Origin: Nocardioides sp. Root190 | GTDB taxonomy: Bacteria; Actinomycetota; Actinomycetes; Propionibacteriales; Nocardioidaceae | DNA: 64,000 bases | NCBI RefSeq assembly: GCF_001428565.1 | Contig: NZ_LMIA01000009.1 | Span: forward strand, 24,130-88,129 | Reading direction: 5' to 3' | Shown: piece by piece, positions 56,236 to 63,707 of the stretch | How the letters are laid out: every line of letters starts with the position of its first letter | Position numbering within the stretch: position 1 is the first letter of the stretch | Notes under the pieces: generated by a model | The model's database searches: none | What the model was told of the DNA's origin: nothing | Seen by the model: only the letters and a program-made list of their open reading frames with translations | Program-made: the position numbers and the translations under genes

Positions 56236-56808
56236 ATGGCGGGAGACGACCGGAACCCGGTCGGGACGATGAGCCGCCGGTGGTCGCGTTTCGCGGCCGA
56301 CCACCCCCTGCTCCGCGTCGCCGTGGTGATCGCGGCCTGGGCGGCCGGGTTCAGCGTGGCGTTCGGGGTCGAGATGTTCGACGAGTACCAGGCGGTGCGC
56401 GGCCATCCCACCGAACAGGCCGAGGTCCTGAGCGTGGCGGAGGTGGAGACCGGCTGGTTCGAGTGCGGCAAGGGCGGTGGAGACCGCGTCGTCGTCGGCT
56501 GGCGCGTGGCGGATCCGGCCGACGGAATGCCGCGAGAGTTCGTCGGTTCGCCGAGCTGCGACGACAGTGTCGAGGTGGGGGAGCGCCACCCGGTGGTCAG
56601 GGTGGCCGAGGGCGACGACTACGACGTGTACGTCGACCCCGTCACGTCGTCCGGCGACGTCCGGCGTTGGGCGGCGATCGGTGCTGGGGCGGGCGCGGCG
56701 CTGGCCGCGGCCTACCTGCTGGCGGCTGCCCTGCTCTCGCGGCTGCTCTCGTCGTTGCTGGACCGCTTCTGGCCGAAGGGCAGCGGTCGGCGCCGACTCA
56801 GCCGGTGA
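56236..56808 (+). CDS. Membrane protein with two helices and an extracytoplasmic domain
   Basis: 190 residues. An N-terminal helix (about 27-45, VAVVIAAWAAGFSVAFG), an extracytoplasmic domain of about 95 residues containing two cysteines (FECGKGG, SPSCDD), a second helix (about 147-170) and a basic tail (GSGRRRLSR). The plan resembles the Rv1733c-like proteins of actinobacteria. Function unknown. Its 3' end overlaps the convergent HNH gene by 11 nt. Confidence 0.65.
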   Translation: MAGDDRNPVGTMSRRWSRFAADHPLLRVAVVIAAWAAGFSVAFGVEMFDEYQAVRGHPTEQAEVLSVAEVETGWFECGKGGGDRVVVGWRVADPADGMPREFVGSPSCDDSVEVGERHPVVRVAEGDDYDVYVDPVTSSGDVRRWAAIGAGAGAALAAAYLLAAALLSRLLSSLLDRFWPKGSGRRRLSR

Positions 56809-57139
56809 GGGCCATCGACTGCAGAATCTCGCCCTGTCGTACCAGGAAGCTTCGCTCGTCGAGCTTCTTGCGCCGCATCCAGCCGGTGACCTCGAGGTTG
56901 CACTTGCTCGCGTTGCACGAACGGCAGGCCGGGACGACGTTGGTCAGCGTGTAGCGACCGCCGCGGGAGATCGGCAGGATGCAGTCCTTCTGGAGCGCTG
57001 GCTCGTCGGCTCGGCAGTAGGCGCAGCCGCCCCATGCCGCCATCAGCGCGTGCCACTGCTCGTCGGTCAGGTCGTGCTCGACCTTGGCCATCCGTCGCTG
57101 GCGCCGTCGGGCGTACGTCGCGGCACGGCTCTGCTTCAC
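56798..57139 (-). CDS. Small HNH endonuclease
   Basis: 113 residues from the GTG at 57139 (CATACT 6 nt upstream, probably leaderless). The HNH/McrA-like core shows two zinc CxxC pairs (CAYCRA and CRSCNASK) flanking the DHI-type motif variant KDCILPISRGGRYTLTNVVP. Basic N-terminus. Stand-alone nucleases of this size are common in actinobacteria; no phage or intron context is visible. Host role unknown. Confidence 0.8.
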   Translation of the reverse strand: MKQSRAATYARRRQRRMAKVEHDLTDEQWHALMAAWGGCAYCRADEPALQKDCILPISRGGRYTLTNVVPACRSCNASKCNLEVTGWMRRKKLDERSFLVRQGEILQSMALTG

Positions 57140-57194
57140 GCGCCGAGTATGTCGCGGCGGAGCACGCGATCGGGGGACCGCAGTGGCGCGAGCC

Positions 57195-57222
57195 TTGACA
57201 TACAACCAGATGGTTGTATGTT
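57195..57222 (+). promoter_or_regulatory. Promoter of the ArsR/AHSA1 operon
   Basis: TTGACA (57195-57200), 16-nt spacer, TATGTT (57217-57222), then 6 nt to the ATG. This is the best sigma-70-like promoter in the window; it predicts a leaderless transcript. Confidence 0.7.
57199..57220. promoter_or_regulatory. Perfect palindromic operator of the ArsR-family gene
   Basis: A 22-bp perfect palindrome (catacaacca-ga-tggttgtatg) sits between and over the -35 and -10. It is the expected binding site for the winged-helix repressor encoded immediately downstream, giving autorepression. Confidence 0.85.
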
Positions 57223-57228
57223 TGGGTC

Positions 57229-57579
57229 ATGACCGAGCGCGACGAGCAGAACGAGGACCGGGCCGACGCCCTGTTCCACGCGCTCGCCGACCGGACCCGA
57301 CGTGACATCCTGCGCCGGGTCCTGGCGGGGGAGCACTCGGTCAGTGCACTTGCCGCGAGCTACGACATGTCGTTCGCTGCCGTGCAGAAGCACGTCGCCG
57401 TCCTCGAACGAGCCGGCCTCGTCTCCAAGCGACGCGTGGGCCGTGAGGCGCTCGCGAGCGGCGAGCTGGAAGCAGTGCGCTCGGTGAGCTCGATGCTCCT
57501 CGAGCTGGAGTCGGTCTGGCGTGGGCGAATCGCCCGCATCGACGAGCTCCTCGCAGAATCCCACCCCACGAAGGAATGA
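57229..57579 (+). CDS. ArsR-family winged-helix transcriptional regulator
   Basis: 116 residues from the ATG at 57229. The HTH (LADRTRRDILRRVLAGEHSV, ALAASYDMSFAAVQKHVAVL) is of the SdpR/YczG type that accompanies AHSA1 proteins. No metal-binding cysteines, so it is not a metal sensor. The stop region carries AAGGA for the next gene. Probably represses this two-gene operon through the palindrome overlapping its promoter. Confidence 0.9.
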   Translation: MTERDEQNEDRADALFHALADRTRRDILRRVLAGEHSVSALAASYDMSFAAVQKHVAVLERAGLVSKRRVGREALASGELEAVRSVSSMLLELESVWRGRIARIDELLAESHPTKE

Positions 57580-57584
57580 GAACC

Positions 57585-58070
57585 ATGCCTGTCACCGATG
57601 TGAAGCACGACCTCGACGCCCTGACCCTGACCATCGTTGCCGACTTCGCGGCACCCGTGGAGCGGGTCTGGGACGTGTACGCCGACCCGCGCCAGCTCGA
57701 GCGCGTCTTCGGCCCGCCCTCCCACCCCGCCACGTTCGTCGAGCACAAGCTCGCGCCCGGTGCGCGCTCGACGTACTTCATGACCGGACCGGAGGGGGAG
57801 AAGTACTGCGGCATCTGGGACTTGAAGACCGTCGACGAGCCCGCGTCCTTCACCTTCGAGGACGCCTTCGCCGACGAGGACTTCAACGTCGTCGAGAGCC
57901 TCCCGGTGAGCCAGAACTCCTACGCCTTCGCTGCCGAGGCCGGCGGCACCCGCGCGACGTTCGTGTCGACGTACGCGACGGCGGAGGGGCTGCAGAAGGT
58001 GCTCGACATGGGTGTCGTCGAGGGCGCCACGTCCGCGATCAACCAGATCGACGACCTGCTTGCGTCCTGA
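57585..58070 (+). CDS. SRPBCC/AHSA1-family protein
   Basis: 161 residues from the ATG at 57585; the overlapping ATG at 57576 is too close to the AAGGA ribosome site. START-like fold: FAAPVERVWDVYADPRQLER, FVEHKLAPGARSTYFMTGPE, and a C-terminal helix with KVLDMGVVEGATSAINQIDD. These proteins bind hydrophobic ligands, and pairs with an ArsR regulator are widespread. The ligand is unknown. Confidence 0.88.
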   Translation: MPVTDVKHDLDALTLTIVADFAAPVERVWDVYADPRQLERVFGPPSHPATFVEHKLAPGARSTYFMTGPEGEKYCGIWDLKTVDEPASFTFEDAFADEDFNVVESLPVSQNSYAFAAEAGGTRATFVSTYATAEGLQKVLDMGVVEGATSAINQIDDLLAS

Positions 58071-58147
58071 CGCGGCAGCCTCCCGGCCGGTACCCGGCTG
58101 TGACACGGTGGTGAGCGCCAGCGTTCGCATCGTGAGGGAGCCCGCCC

Positions 58148-59743
58148 GTGAGTCATGACCACCAGCCCGAGGCCGAGGTCCAGCGTGCCCGACGCCACGC
58201 TCTCGGTGACCTGCCCCGTCGTACGGCGGCGCGGGTCCCGGACAAGATCGCCGTCATCGACGGCGCGACGACCCTGACCTTCGCCGAGTTCGACGCAGTC
58301 GTGGACCGGGCCGCGGCGGCGCTCGTCGAGGCCGGGCTGGGCAAGGGCGACCGGCTCGCGCTGTTGAGCCACAACTGCTGGCAGTTCGCGGTCCTCGACT
58401 TCGCGACGGCGCGGGTCGGCGTCGTCCTGGTGCCGATCAACTTCATGCTCAACGCCGAGGAGATCGCCTTCATCCTGACCCACGCTGGCGCCTCGGCGTT
58501 CGTGGTCGAGGAGGCCCTGCTGGACGTGGCCGAGGACGCCCTTGGACGCGTCGAGCACGAGGTCGGCGTCCGCGCGGTGATCCGTCCGCCCCGCAGTGCG
58601 GGCGAGGTGGCCGCCGGGTGGGTCGACGTGCAGGAGTGGTGCGACCACGAGGGCGCGGCACCCGACGTCCAGGTCGACGACGACGACCCGGTCCGGATGA
58701 TGTTCACCTCGGGTACCGAGTCGCGTCCGAAGGGCGCGCTGCTCACCAGCCGGGCGCTGATGTGGCAGTACGTCTCGTGCACCGTCGACGGCTCGATGAG
58801 CGCCGACGACGTCGAGCTGCACACCCTGCCGCTCTACCACTGCGCGCAGCTCGACTGCTTCCTCGGCGTCGACGTCTACCTCGGTGCGACCTCGGTCATC
58901 CTCCCGGGGCCGGATCCGGCGGCGATCCTCGCCGCGATCCAGTCCCACGGAGTCACGAAGTTCTTCGCGCCGCCGACGGTCTGGATCGCTCTGCTCCGCT
59001 CACCGGCGTTCGACTCGACCGACCTGTCCTCGCTGCGCAAGGGGTACTACGGCGCCTCGCCGATGCCGGTCGAGGTGTTGCGCGAGATGCGCGAGCGACT
59101 GCCCGGCGTGAGCCTGTGGAACTTCTACGGGCAGACCGAGATGTCGCCCCTGGCCACGATCCTCGGCCCCGACGAGCAGCTGTCCCACGCCGGATCGGCG
59201 GGACGCCCGGCGCTCAACGTCGAGACCCGCATCGTCGGTGACGACGACCAGCCGCTGCCCACTGGCGAGGTCGGTGAGATCGTGCACCGCTCGCCGCACG
59301 CGACGCTCGGCTACCACCACGACGAGGAGAAGACGGCGGACGCCTTCCGCGGCGGGTGGTTCCACTCCGGCGACCTGGGTTACCTGGACGAGGGCGGCCA
59401 CCTGTGGGTCGTGGACCGCAAGAAGGACATGATCAAGACCGGCGGCGAGAACGTCGCCAGCCGCGAGGTCGAGGAGGCGATCTACACGCACCCCGACGTC
59501 GCCGAGGTCGCCGTCTTCGGTGTCTCGCACCCGCGCTGGGTCGAGGCGGTCATGGCGGTCGTGGTCCCGCGGCCCGACGCGGAGCTCACTGCCGAGGCTG
59601 TTTTCGCGCACGCGCGCTCGGTGCTCGCCGGCTACAAGGCGCCCAAGTACGTCGTCGTGGCGGCGTCGCTGCCGAAGAACCCCAGCGGGAAGATCCTCAA
59701 GAGGCAGTTGCGCGACGAGCACGCCGACATCGCCTCGGCCTGA
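58148..59743 (+). CDS. Acyl-CoA synthetase (AMP-forming), FadD-type
   Basis: 531 residues. P-loop MFTSGTESRPKGALL (187-200; the usual SGTTGRPKG is altered to SGTESRPKG), A5 NFYGQTEMSP, A7 GGWFHSGDLGYLDEGGHLW, A8 DRKKDMIKTGGENVASREVE and A10 lysine in PSGKILKRQL. Activates a carboxylic acid, likely a fatty or aromatic acid, to its CoA ester. GTG start; transcribed apart from its neighbours. Confidence 0.9.
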   Translation: MSHDHQPEAEVQRARRHALGDLPRRTAARVPDKIAVIDGATTLTFAEFDAVVDRAAAALVEAGLGKGDRLALLSHNCWQFAVLDFATARVGVVLVPINFMLNAEEIAFILTHAGASAFVVEEALLDVAEDALGRVEHEVGVRAVIRPPRSAGEVAAGWVDVQEWCDHEGAAPDVQVDDDDPVRMMFTSGTESRPKGALLTSRALMWQYVSCTVDGSMSADDVELHTLPLYHCAQLDCFLGVDVYLGATSVILPGPDPAAILAAIQSHGVTKFFAPPTVWIALLRSPAFDSTDLSSLRKGYYGASPMPVEVLREMRERLPGVSLWNFYGQTEMSPLATILGPDEQLSHAGSAGRPALNVETRIVGDDDQPLPTGEVGEIVHRSPHATLGYHHDEEKTADAFRGGWFHSGDLGYLDEGGHLWVVDRKKDMIKTGGENVASREVEEAIYTHPDVAEVAVFGVSHPRWVEAVMAVVVPRPDAELTAEAVFAHARSVLAGYKAPKYVVVAASLPKNPSGKILKRQLRDEHADIASA

Positions 59744-59759
59744 GGGCTCCGTCGGCGGG

Positions 59760-59765
59760 TAGGCT
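59760..59765 (+). promoter_or_regulatory. Candidate -10 of the VOC gene at 59774
   Basis: TAGGCT is 8 nt before the GTG at 59774; no ribosome site intervenes. The arrangement fits a leaderless transcript. Confidence 0.45.
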
Positions 59766-59773
59766 CCTGCGTC

Positions 59774-60409
59774 GTGTCCGTGAGCGTTGTCGAGATCCTC
59801 GTCGCCGACCCGCCCGCCGCCTGGCGTGACGCGGGCTTCGCTGTCGACGAGGACGGCGGGTGCCGGATCGGGACGGTCCTGGTGCGCTTGGTCGGCCGGG
59901 ACGCGGGCAAGGGCATCATGGGCTGGTCGCTGAGTGGCGTCCCGGCGGGCCTCGGTGACATCGACGGCCTGCCGACGACGGCCTCGGACGCCCTTCCCGC
60001 CGAGCCCGGCGAGCACCCCAACGGGGTGACGCTGATCGATCACGTGGTGCTGCTCGCGCCCGACCTCGGTCGTACGGTGGCGGCCCTGGCCGCGATCGGG
60101 CTCGACCCGCGGCGCGAGCGCGACGGCGAGCTCGGAGGTGCTCCGATGCGGCAGGTGTTCTACCGGATGGGCGAGGTGATCCTCGAGGTCGTCGGCTCGC
60201 CGGACAACGCGACTGACGGCCCGGCCAGTCTGTGGGGCCTCACCCACACGGTCGCCGACATCGACGTGACGAGTGCCTTCCTCGGGGAGCGCACCGGTCC
60301 GGTCAAGGACGCCGTCCAGCCCGGTCGGCGGATCACGACGTTGCGCACCCGCGAGCTCGGCATGTCGGTGCGGACGGCACTGATCTCGCCTCACGTCCGC
60401 GTCAGCTGA
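59774..60409 (+). CDS. VOC/glyoxalase-like protein
   Basis: 211 residues. A first half with a degenerate betaalphabetabetabeta unit (VVEILVADPPAAWRDAGF) and a second with the more typical LIDHVVLLAPDLGRTVAALA, MRQVFYRMGEVILEVVG. His and Glu of the second half could bind metal. Substrate unknown. The 3' end overlaps the convergent exporter gene by 8 nt. Glyoxalase, dioxygenase or antibiotic-binding roles are all possible for this superfamily. Confidence 0.78.
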   Translation: MSVSVVEILVADPPAAWRDAGFAVDEDGGCRIGTVLVRLVGRDAGKGIMGWSLSGVPAGLGDIDGLPTTASDALPAEPGEHPNGVTLIDHVVLLAPDLGRTVAALAAIGLDPRRERDGELGGAPMRQVFYRMGEVILEVVGSPDNATDGPASLWGLTHTVADIDVTSAFLGERTGPVKDAVQPGRRITTLRTRELGMSVRTALISPHVRVS

Positions 60410-61022
60410 ACGCGAGCCTCGCGGCGACGAACACCATCGTCGCCGCGATCAGGACCTCGAGCACCTGCCACGCTCGCGGTCGAGCCAGCAGGGGAGCGAG
60501 CAGGCGGGCGCCGAACCCGAGCCCGCTGAACCACAGTCCGCTTGCTGCGACGGCCCCGGCGGCGAACCACCACCGGCCTCCCGGCTCGCCGACGTCGTGG
60601 GTGGCCGCGATGGACCCGAGGAGGAGCACGGTGTCGAGGTAGACGTGCGGGTTCAGCCAGGTCAGGGCCACCGCCTTGGCGACCACACGGCGCCGCGACT
60701 CCGGCGCACTGTCGGAGCCGCCGTTCGCTGCCAGGGACTCGGGGTGGAACGCCCGGCGGAGCGAGGCGACGGCGTACCAGAGCAGGAAGGCGACACCGAG
60801 CCACCGGACGACCTCGATCACCCAGGAGGCGTGGTCGACGAGGGCTCCGATGCCGCCGACGCCTGCGACGATCAGCAACGCGTCGGACAGCGCGCACACC
60901 AGCACGACCGGCGCCACGTGGGAGCGGAGGACGCCCTGGCGCAGCACGAAGGCGTTCTGCGCTCCGATCGCGACGATCAGCGTGAGTCCGGTCAGCAGAC
61001 CGGCCAGGGCAGGGGTGATCAC
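60402..61022 (-). CDS. LysE/ArgO-family amino acid exporter
   Basis: 206 residues, six membrane helices. ALLTGLTLIVAIGAQNAFVL at the N-terminus and the LTWLNPHVYLDTVLLLGSIA segment are the LysE family signature. Exports lysine/arginine when they accumulate. GTG start with TAGCGT 6 nt upstream on the minus strand (leaderless). Divergent from the LysG/ArgP-type activator, the classic lysE-lysG layout. Confidence 0.93.
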   Translation of the reverse strand: MITPALAGLLTGLTLIVAIGAQNAFVLRQGVLRSHVAPVVLVCALSDALLIVAGVGGIGALVDHASWVIEVVRWLGVAFLLWYAVASLRRAFHPESLAANGGSDSAPESRRRVVAKAVALTWLNPHVYLDTVLLLGSIAATHDVGEPGGRWWFAAGAVAASGLWFSGLGFGARLLAPLLARPRAWQVLEVLIAATMVFVAARLAFS

Positions 61023-61065
61023 GGACCGACGCTAGGGGCTGGTCTCGGTGAAGGCCAGCGACTGT

Positions 61066-61086
61066 TTCTTCAGTTCGTGAAGAACT
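61066..61086. promoter_or_regulatory. Candidate LysG/ArgP operator
   Basis: ttcttca and tgaagaa (61066-61072 and 61078-61084, 5-nt spacer) form a dyad, with a second overlapping dyad agttc/gaact (61072-61086). It lies in the 79-nt divergent region between the exporter and its presumed activator. Confidence 0.65.
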
Positions 61087-61101
61087 GCTTACCATGAAGA
61101 C

Positions 61102-61980
61102 GTGCAGTTCGATGCGGAGCAGCTCGAGACCCTGCTGGTGATCACCGAGGAGGGGACCTTCGAGGCTGCCGCACGCCGACTTCACGTCACGCCCAGCGCG
61201 GTCAGCCAACGGGTCCGCGCCCTGGAGCGCATGGCAGGTCAGGTGCTGGTGCGTCGTACGACGCCGGCCGGTGCGACGCCGGCCGGCGAGCCGCTGCTGC
61301 GGCTGGCCCGCCAGCTCCGGCTGCTGGATGCCGAGGCCGGTGCGGCGCTGGGGGTCGGGCATCCGGTCGAGCTGGCCGTCGCGGTGAATGCCGACTCGCT
61401 CGCGACCTGGTTCCGCCCGGTGCTGGGTGCGGTCGCCCGCCGCGCCGACGTGGTGTTGCGCCTCCATGTCGAGGACCAGGGCTACTCCGACGACCTGCTC
61501 CGTCGCGGCGAGGTCGTCGCGGCGGTCACGGCCGATCCGGTCCCGGTCCAGGGATGTGTCGTCGAGCCGCTCGGTGCCCTGCGCTACACGCCGGCTGCCG
61601 CCCCGTGGCTCGTCGAGCGCCACCGCCACGGACGGGGCGTGGACTGGTCCTCGCTCCCGATGGTCGTCTTCAACGAGAAGGACCACCTCCAGGACGACCT
61701 GCTCGCCGCCCGCGGCGCTGCGCGCCCTGTGGTGGTGCACCGGGTGCCGAGCACGGCCGACTTCCACGAGGCCGTCCGCTGCGGCCTGGGCTGGGGGATG
61801 ATTCCCGCTCCCCACCTCGGGGCAGAGGTGGCGGCCGGCACACTGGTCCGGCTGCCTGGCGGCCGTCCGCTCGACGTACCCCTGCACTGGCAGCGGTGGC
61901 GCCTCGACAGCCCCGGCCTCGCGCAGTTGACCGACGACGTACGGCGGGCGGCGGAGAGCCTTGTCGGTCGGAACAGGTAG
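61102..61980 (+). CDS. LysR-family activator of amino acid export (LysG/ArgP)
   Basis: 292 residues. N-terminal HTH (LLVITEEGTFEAAARRLHVT, PSAVSQRVRALER) and an IciA/ArgP-type effector domain. It should sense lysine/arginine and activate the divergent exporter. GTG start with TACCAT 6 nt upstream, probably leaderless. RTTPAGATPAGEPLL contains a duplicated TPAGA segment encoded by a direct repeat (cgccggccggtg/cgccggccggcg). Confidence 0.92.
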   Translation: MQFDAEQLETLLVITEEGTFEAAARRLHVTPSAVSQRVRALERMAGQVLVRRTTPAGATPAGEPLLRLARQLRLLDAEAGAALGVGHPVELAVAVNADSLATWFRPVLGAVARRADVVLRLHVEDQGYSDDLLRRGEVVAAVTADPVPVQGCVVEPLGALRYTPAAAPWLVERHRHGRGVDWSSLPMVVFNEKDHLQDDLLAARGAARPVVVHRVPSTADFHEAVRCGLGWGMIPAPHLGAEVAAGTLVRLPGGRPLDVPLHWQRWRLDSPGLAQLTDDVRRAAESLVGRNR

Positions 61981-61989
61981 GAAGTTCCC

Positions 61990-62622
61990 ATGGTGGATGT
62001 CTGGACCGTGGTCAGGACCGAGCGACGCGCACTGGTCGCCGATCTTGAATCGTTGAGTGCAACGCAGTGGGCCACGCCCTCGCTGTGCGGAGGATGGACG
62101 GTGCACGATGTGGTCGGCCACGTGGTCGACACGGCGCTGACGTCACGGCTCCGATTCGTCCGCGACATGGTGCGCGCGCGGTTCGACTTCGACCAGCAGA
62201 ACCAGGTCGGCATGGAGCGTGCACGTGGCGCGGCGCCGGGGGAGACGCTTGATCGGCTGCGGGCGAGCGTCGACCTGCGGTTGACGCCACCTGCCCCGCT
62301 CGCCACCCGACTCGTCGAGGCCATCGTGCACGGCGAGGACATCCGCCGACCGCTGGCCCTGCGACACGCCTATGACACCGACGCCGTCGTCGAGGCCTTC
62401 CGCTGTCAGGCGCGCACCTCGGCCTCGATGGGTGGGGCGAAGACGCTGCTCGCCGACCTCCGGCTGTCGGCGACCGACGCGGAGCTGGTCCACGGCGACG
62501 GCCCATCCGTCGAGGGTCCCGCGCTGGAGCTGTTGCTCGCCTCGTGCGGCCGCGCTGTCGCCCTGGACCGACTGTCCGGACCCGGGCTGGCGACGCTCCG
62601 CGAGCGCCTCGACACCACCTGA
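61990..62622 (+). CDS. Maleylpyruvate isomerase-family (MDMPI/DinB-like) protein
   Basis: 210 residues. Four-helix bundle of mycothiol-dependent type: LCGGWTVHDVVGHVVDTAL and VEAIVHGEDIRRPLALRH supply the His-Glu-His metal site. GRAVALDRLSGPGLATL is the C-terminal MDMPI_C-like motif. Family members use mycothiol in isomerase or transferase reactions; substrate unknown. AGGAAG 6 nt before the ATG. Confidence 0.88.
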   Translation: MVDVWTVVRTERRALVADLESLSATQWATPSLCGGWTVHDVVGHVVDTALTSRLRFVRDMVRARFDFDQQNQVGMERARGAAPGETLDRLRASVDLRLTPPAPLATRLVEAIVHGEDIRRPLALRHAYDTDAVVEAFRCQARTSASMGGAKTLLADLRLSATDAELVHGDGPSVEGPALELLLASCGRAVALDRLSGPGLATLRERLDTT

Positions 62623-62627
62623 CGGCG

Positions 62628-62633
62628 TATCGT
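62628..62633 (+). promoter_or_regulatory. Candidate -10 of the VOC gene at 62640
   Basis: TATCGT is 6 nt before the ATG at 62640, inside an 17-nt gap after the upstream stop, so the gene can be transcribed leaderless on its own. Confidence 0.45.
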
Positions 62634-62639
62634 CGTCCG

Positions 62640-62984
62640 ATGGACATCGACCTGTTCGCCGGAGTCCCTGTCAGTGACCACGACCGCGCCGTCGAGTGGT
62701 ACGCCCAGCTGCTCGGTCGGCCTCCGTCCTTCCACCCCAACGATGTCGAGGCGGTCTGGGAGCTGGCGGAGCACCGCTACCTCTTCACCGAGGTGCTGCC
62801 CGACCATGCAGGGCACGCCCGGCACACCGTGTTCCTCGGTGATCTCGAGGAATGGGTTGCCGGGATCGCAGAGCGTGGTCTGGAACCCGTGACACGGGAG
62901 ACCTACGAGAACGGGGTCCGCAAGGTGACCTACCGAGACCCGGACGGGAACGAGATCGGGCTCGGTGGCGGACCGCTGGACTGA
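62640..62984 (+). CDS. Small VOC-family protein
   Basis: 114 residues, a single VOC module: DLFAGVPVSDHDRAVEWYAQ, FLGDLEEWVAGIAERGLEP and YRDPDGNEIGLGG (metal Glu). Start chosen at the ATG where similarity begins; the open frame extends further upstream into the previous gene. Dioxygenase-, glyoxalase- or resistance-type roles are possible. Its last 55 nt overlap the convergent DUF1272 gene. Confidence 0.82.
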   Translation: MDIDLFAGVPVSDHDRAVEWYAQLLGRPPSFHPNDVEAVWELAEHRYLFTEVLPDHAGHARHTVFLGDLEEWVAGIAERGLEPVTRETYENGVRKVTYRDPDGNEIGLGGGPLD

Positions 62985-63223
62985 CTGCTCCCGCAGTCGG
63001 GGTTGTGCACCCTGAGCGTCGAAGCCGGGTGCCGGGCGAGGGCCGCCGCTGGCCGGATCGGGCGTGGGCAGAGGTTGCCCGAGCAGTTCGGGCACACCAT
63101 GGCGAGCACGTCGCGGGCACAGTCACCGCACCACGTGCACTCGAAGGTGCAGATCCACACGTCGGTGTCGTCCACGGCGAGGTCGCGGTCGCAGCACTCG
63201 CAACCCGGGCGGAGCTCCAGCAT
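62930..63223 (-). CDS. DUF1272 family zinc-ribbon protein
   Basis: 97 residues. MLELRPGCECCDRDLAVDD, FECTWCGDCARDVL and CPNCSGNLCPRP give a dense set of cysteines (CxCC, CxxCxxC, CxxC) typical of DUF1272, probably two zinc sites. The C-terminal 20 residues are encoded opposite the VOC gene and are low-complexity. Function unknown; the annotation rests on the cysteine pattern. Confidence 0.85.
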   Translation of the reverse strand: MLELRPGCECCDRDLAVDDTDVWICTFECTWCGDCARDVLAMVCPNCSGNLCPRPIRPAAALARHPASTLRVHNPDCGSSQSSGPPPSPISFPSGSR

Positions 63224-63707
63224 GGGGGCACGCTACCGCCGTCTCGTCGGCTCGAGCAGACCCTCCCCATCGTGGGTTGAGGTCGCGCAGCGACCGTCTC
63301 GAGATCTGGTGGGTTGGTGCCGGGGCCTGAGCAGCGGGTGCATCGTGGCGGGTGGTCTCGAGACCTGGTGGGCGGGGGTCGTGCGTTGGTCGAGGAGGTC
63401 GCGCAGCGACCGTCTCGAGACCTGGTGGGTTGGTGCCGGGTCTTGTCCACGGGCAGGTGGGTGCACCGGGGCGGGTGGTCTCGAGACGGCCGCGGGCGGC
63501 CTCCTCGACCAACGGTGGTTGAGGAGGTCGCGCAGCGACCGTCTCGAAACCCGGTGACCCGGTGCCGGAACCCGGGCGCGGACAGGTGGGTGCATCGTGG
63601 CCAGGGGTCTCGAGACGGCCGCGGGCGGCCTCCTCGACCACCGGCTGAGCGGTCGGTGCGTGCCTGTACCCCGCCGATGGTGCTCGCTCGGCGGGGTGCA
63701 GCGGTTG
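63224..63707. other. Gene-free region holding palindromic repeats
   Basis: 484 bp between the DUF1272 start and the DUF222/HNH stop. No gene is supported. It contains the repeat cluster 63275-63640; the remaining bases (63641-63707) carry nothing recognisable. Confidence 0.8.
63275..63640. repeat. Cluster of palindromic intergenic repeats
   Basis: Five copies of a 32-37-bp element lie in alternating orientation: 63275-63306 (+), 63388-63422 (+), 63477-63513 (-), 63517-63551 (+) and 63606-63640 (-), with a partial copy at 63352-63367. Each runs from ggt(c/t)gagga to the palindrome gtctcgagac; the middle is either gtcgcgcagcgac or its GC-rich partner ccgcccgcgg. Spacers share gtgggttggtgccgg and gtgggtgcatcgtgg, so a composite of about 115-130 bp is repeated three times. 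This looks like a REP/BIME-type array. Confidence 0.85.

Noticed and set aside
63275..63640. CRISPR array
   Set aside because: Repeats alternate in orientation, spacers are related to each other and of unequal length, and no cas gene is present.
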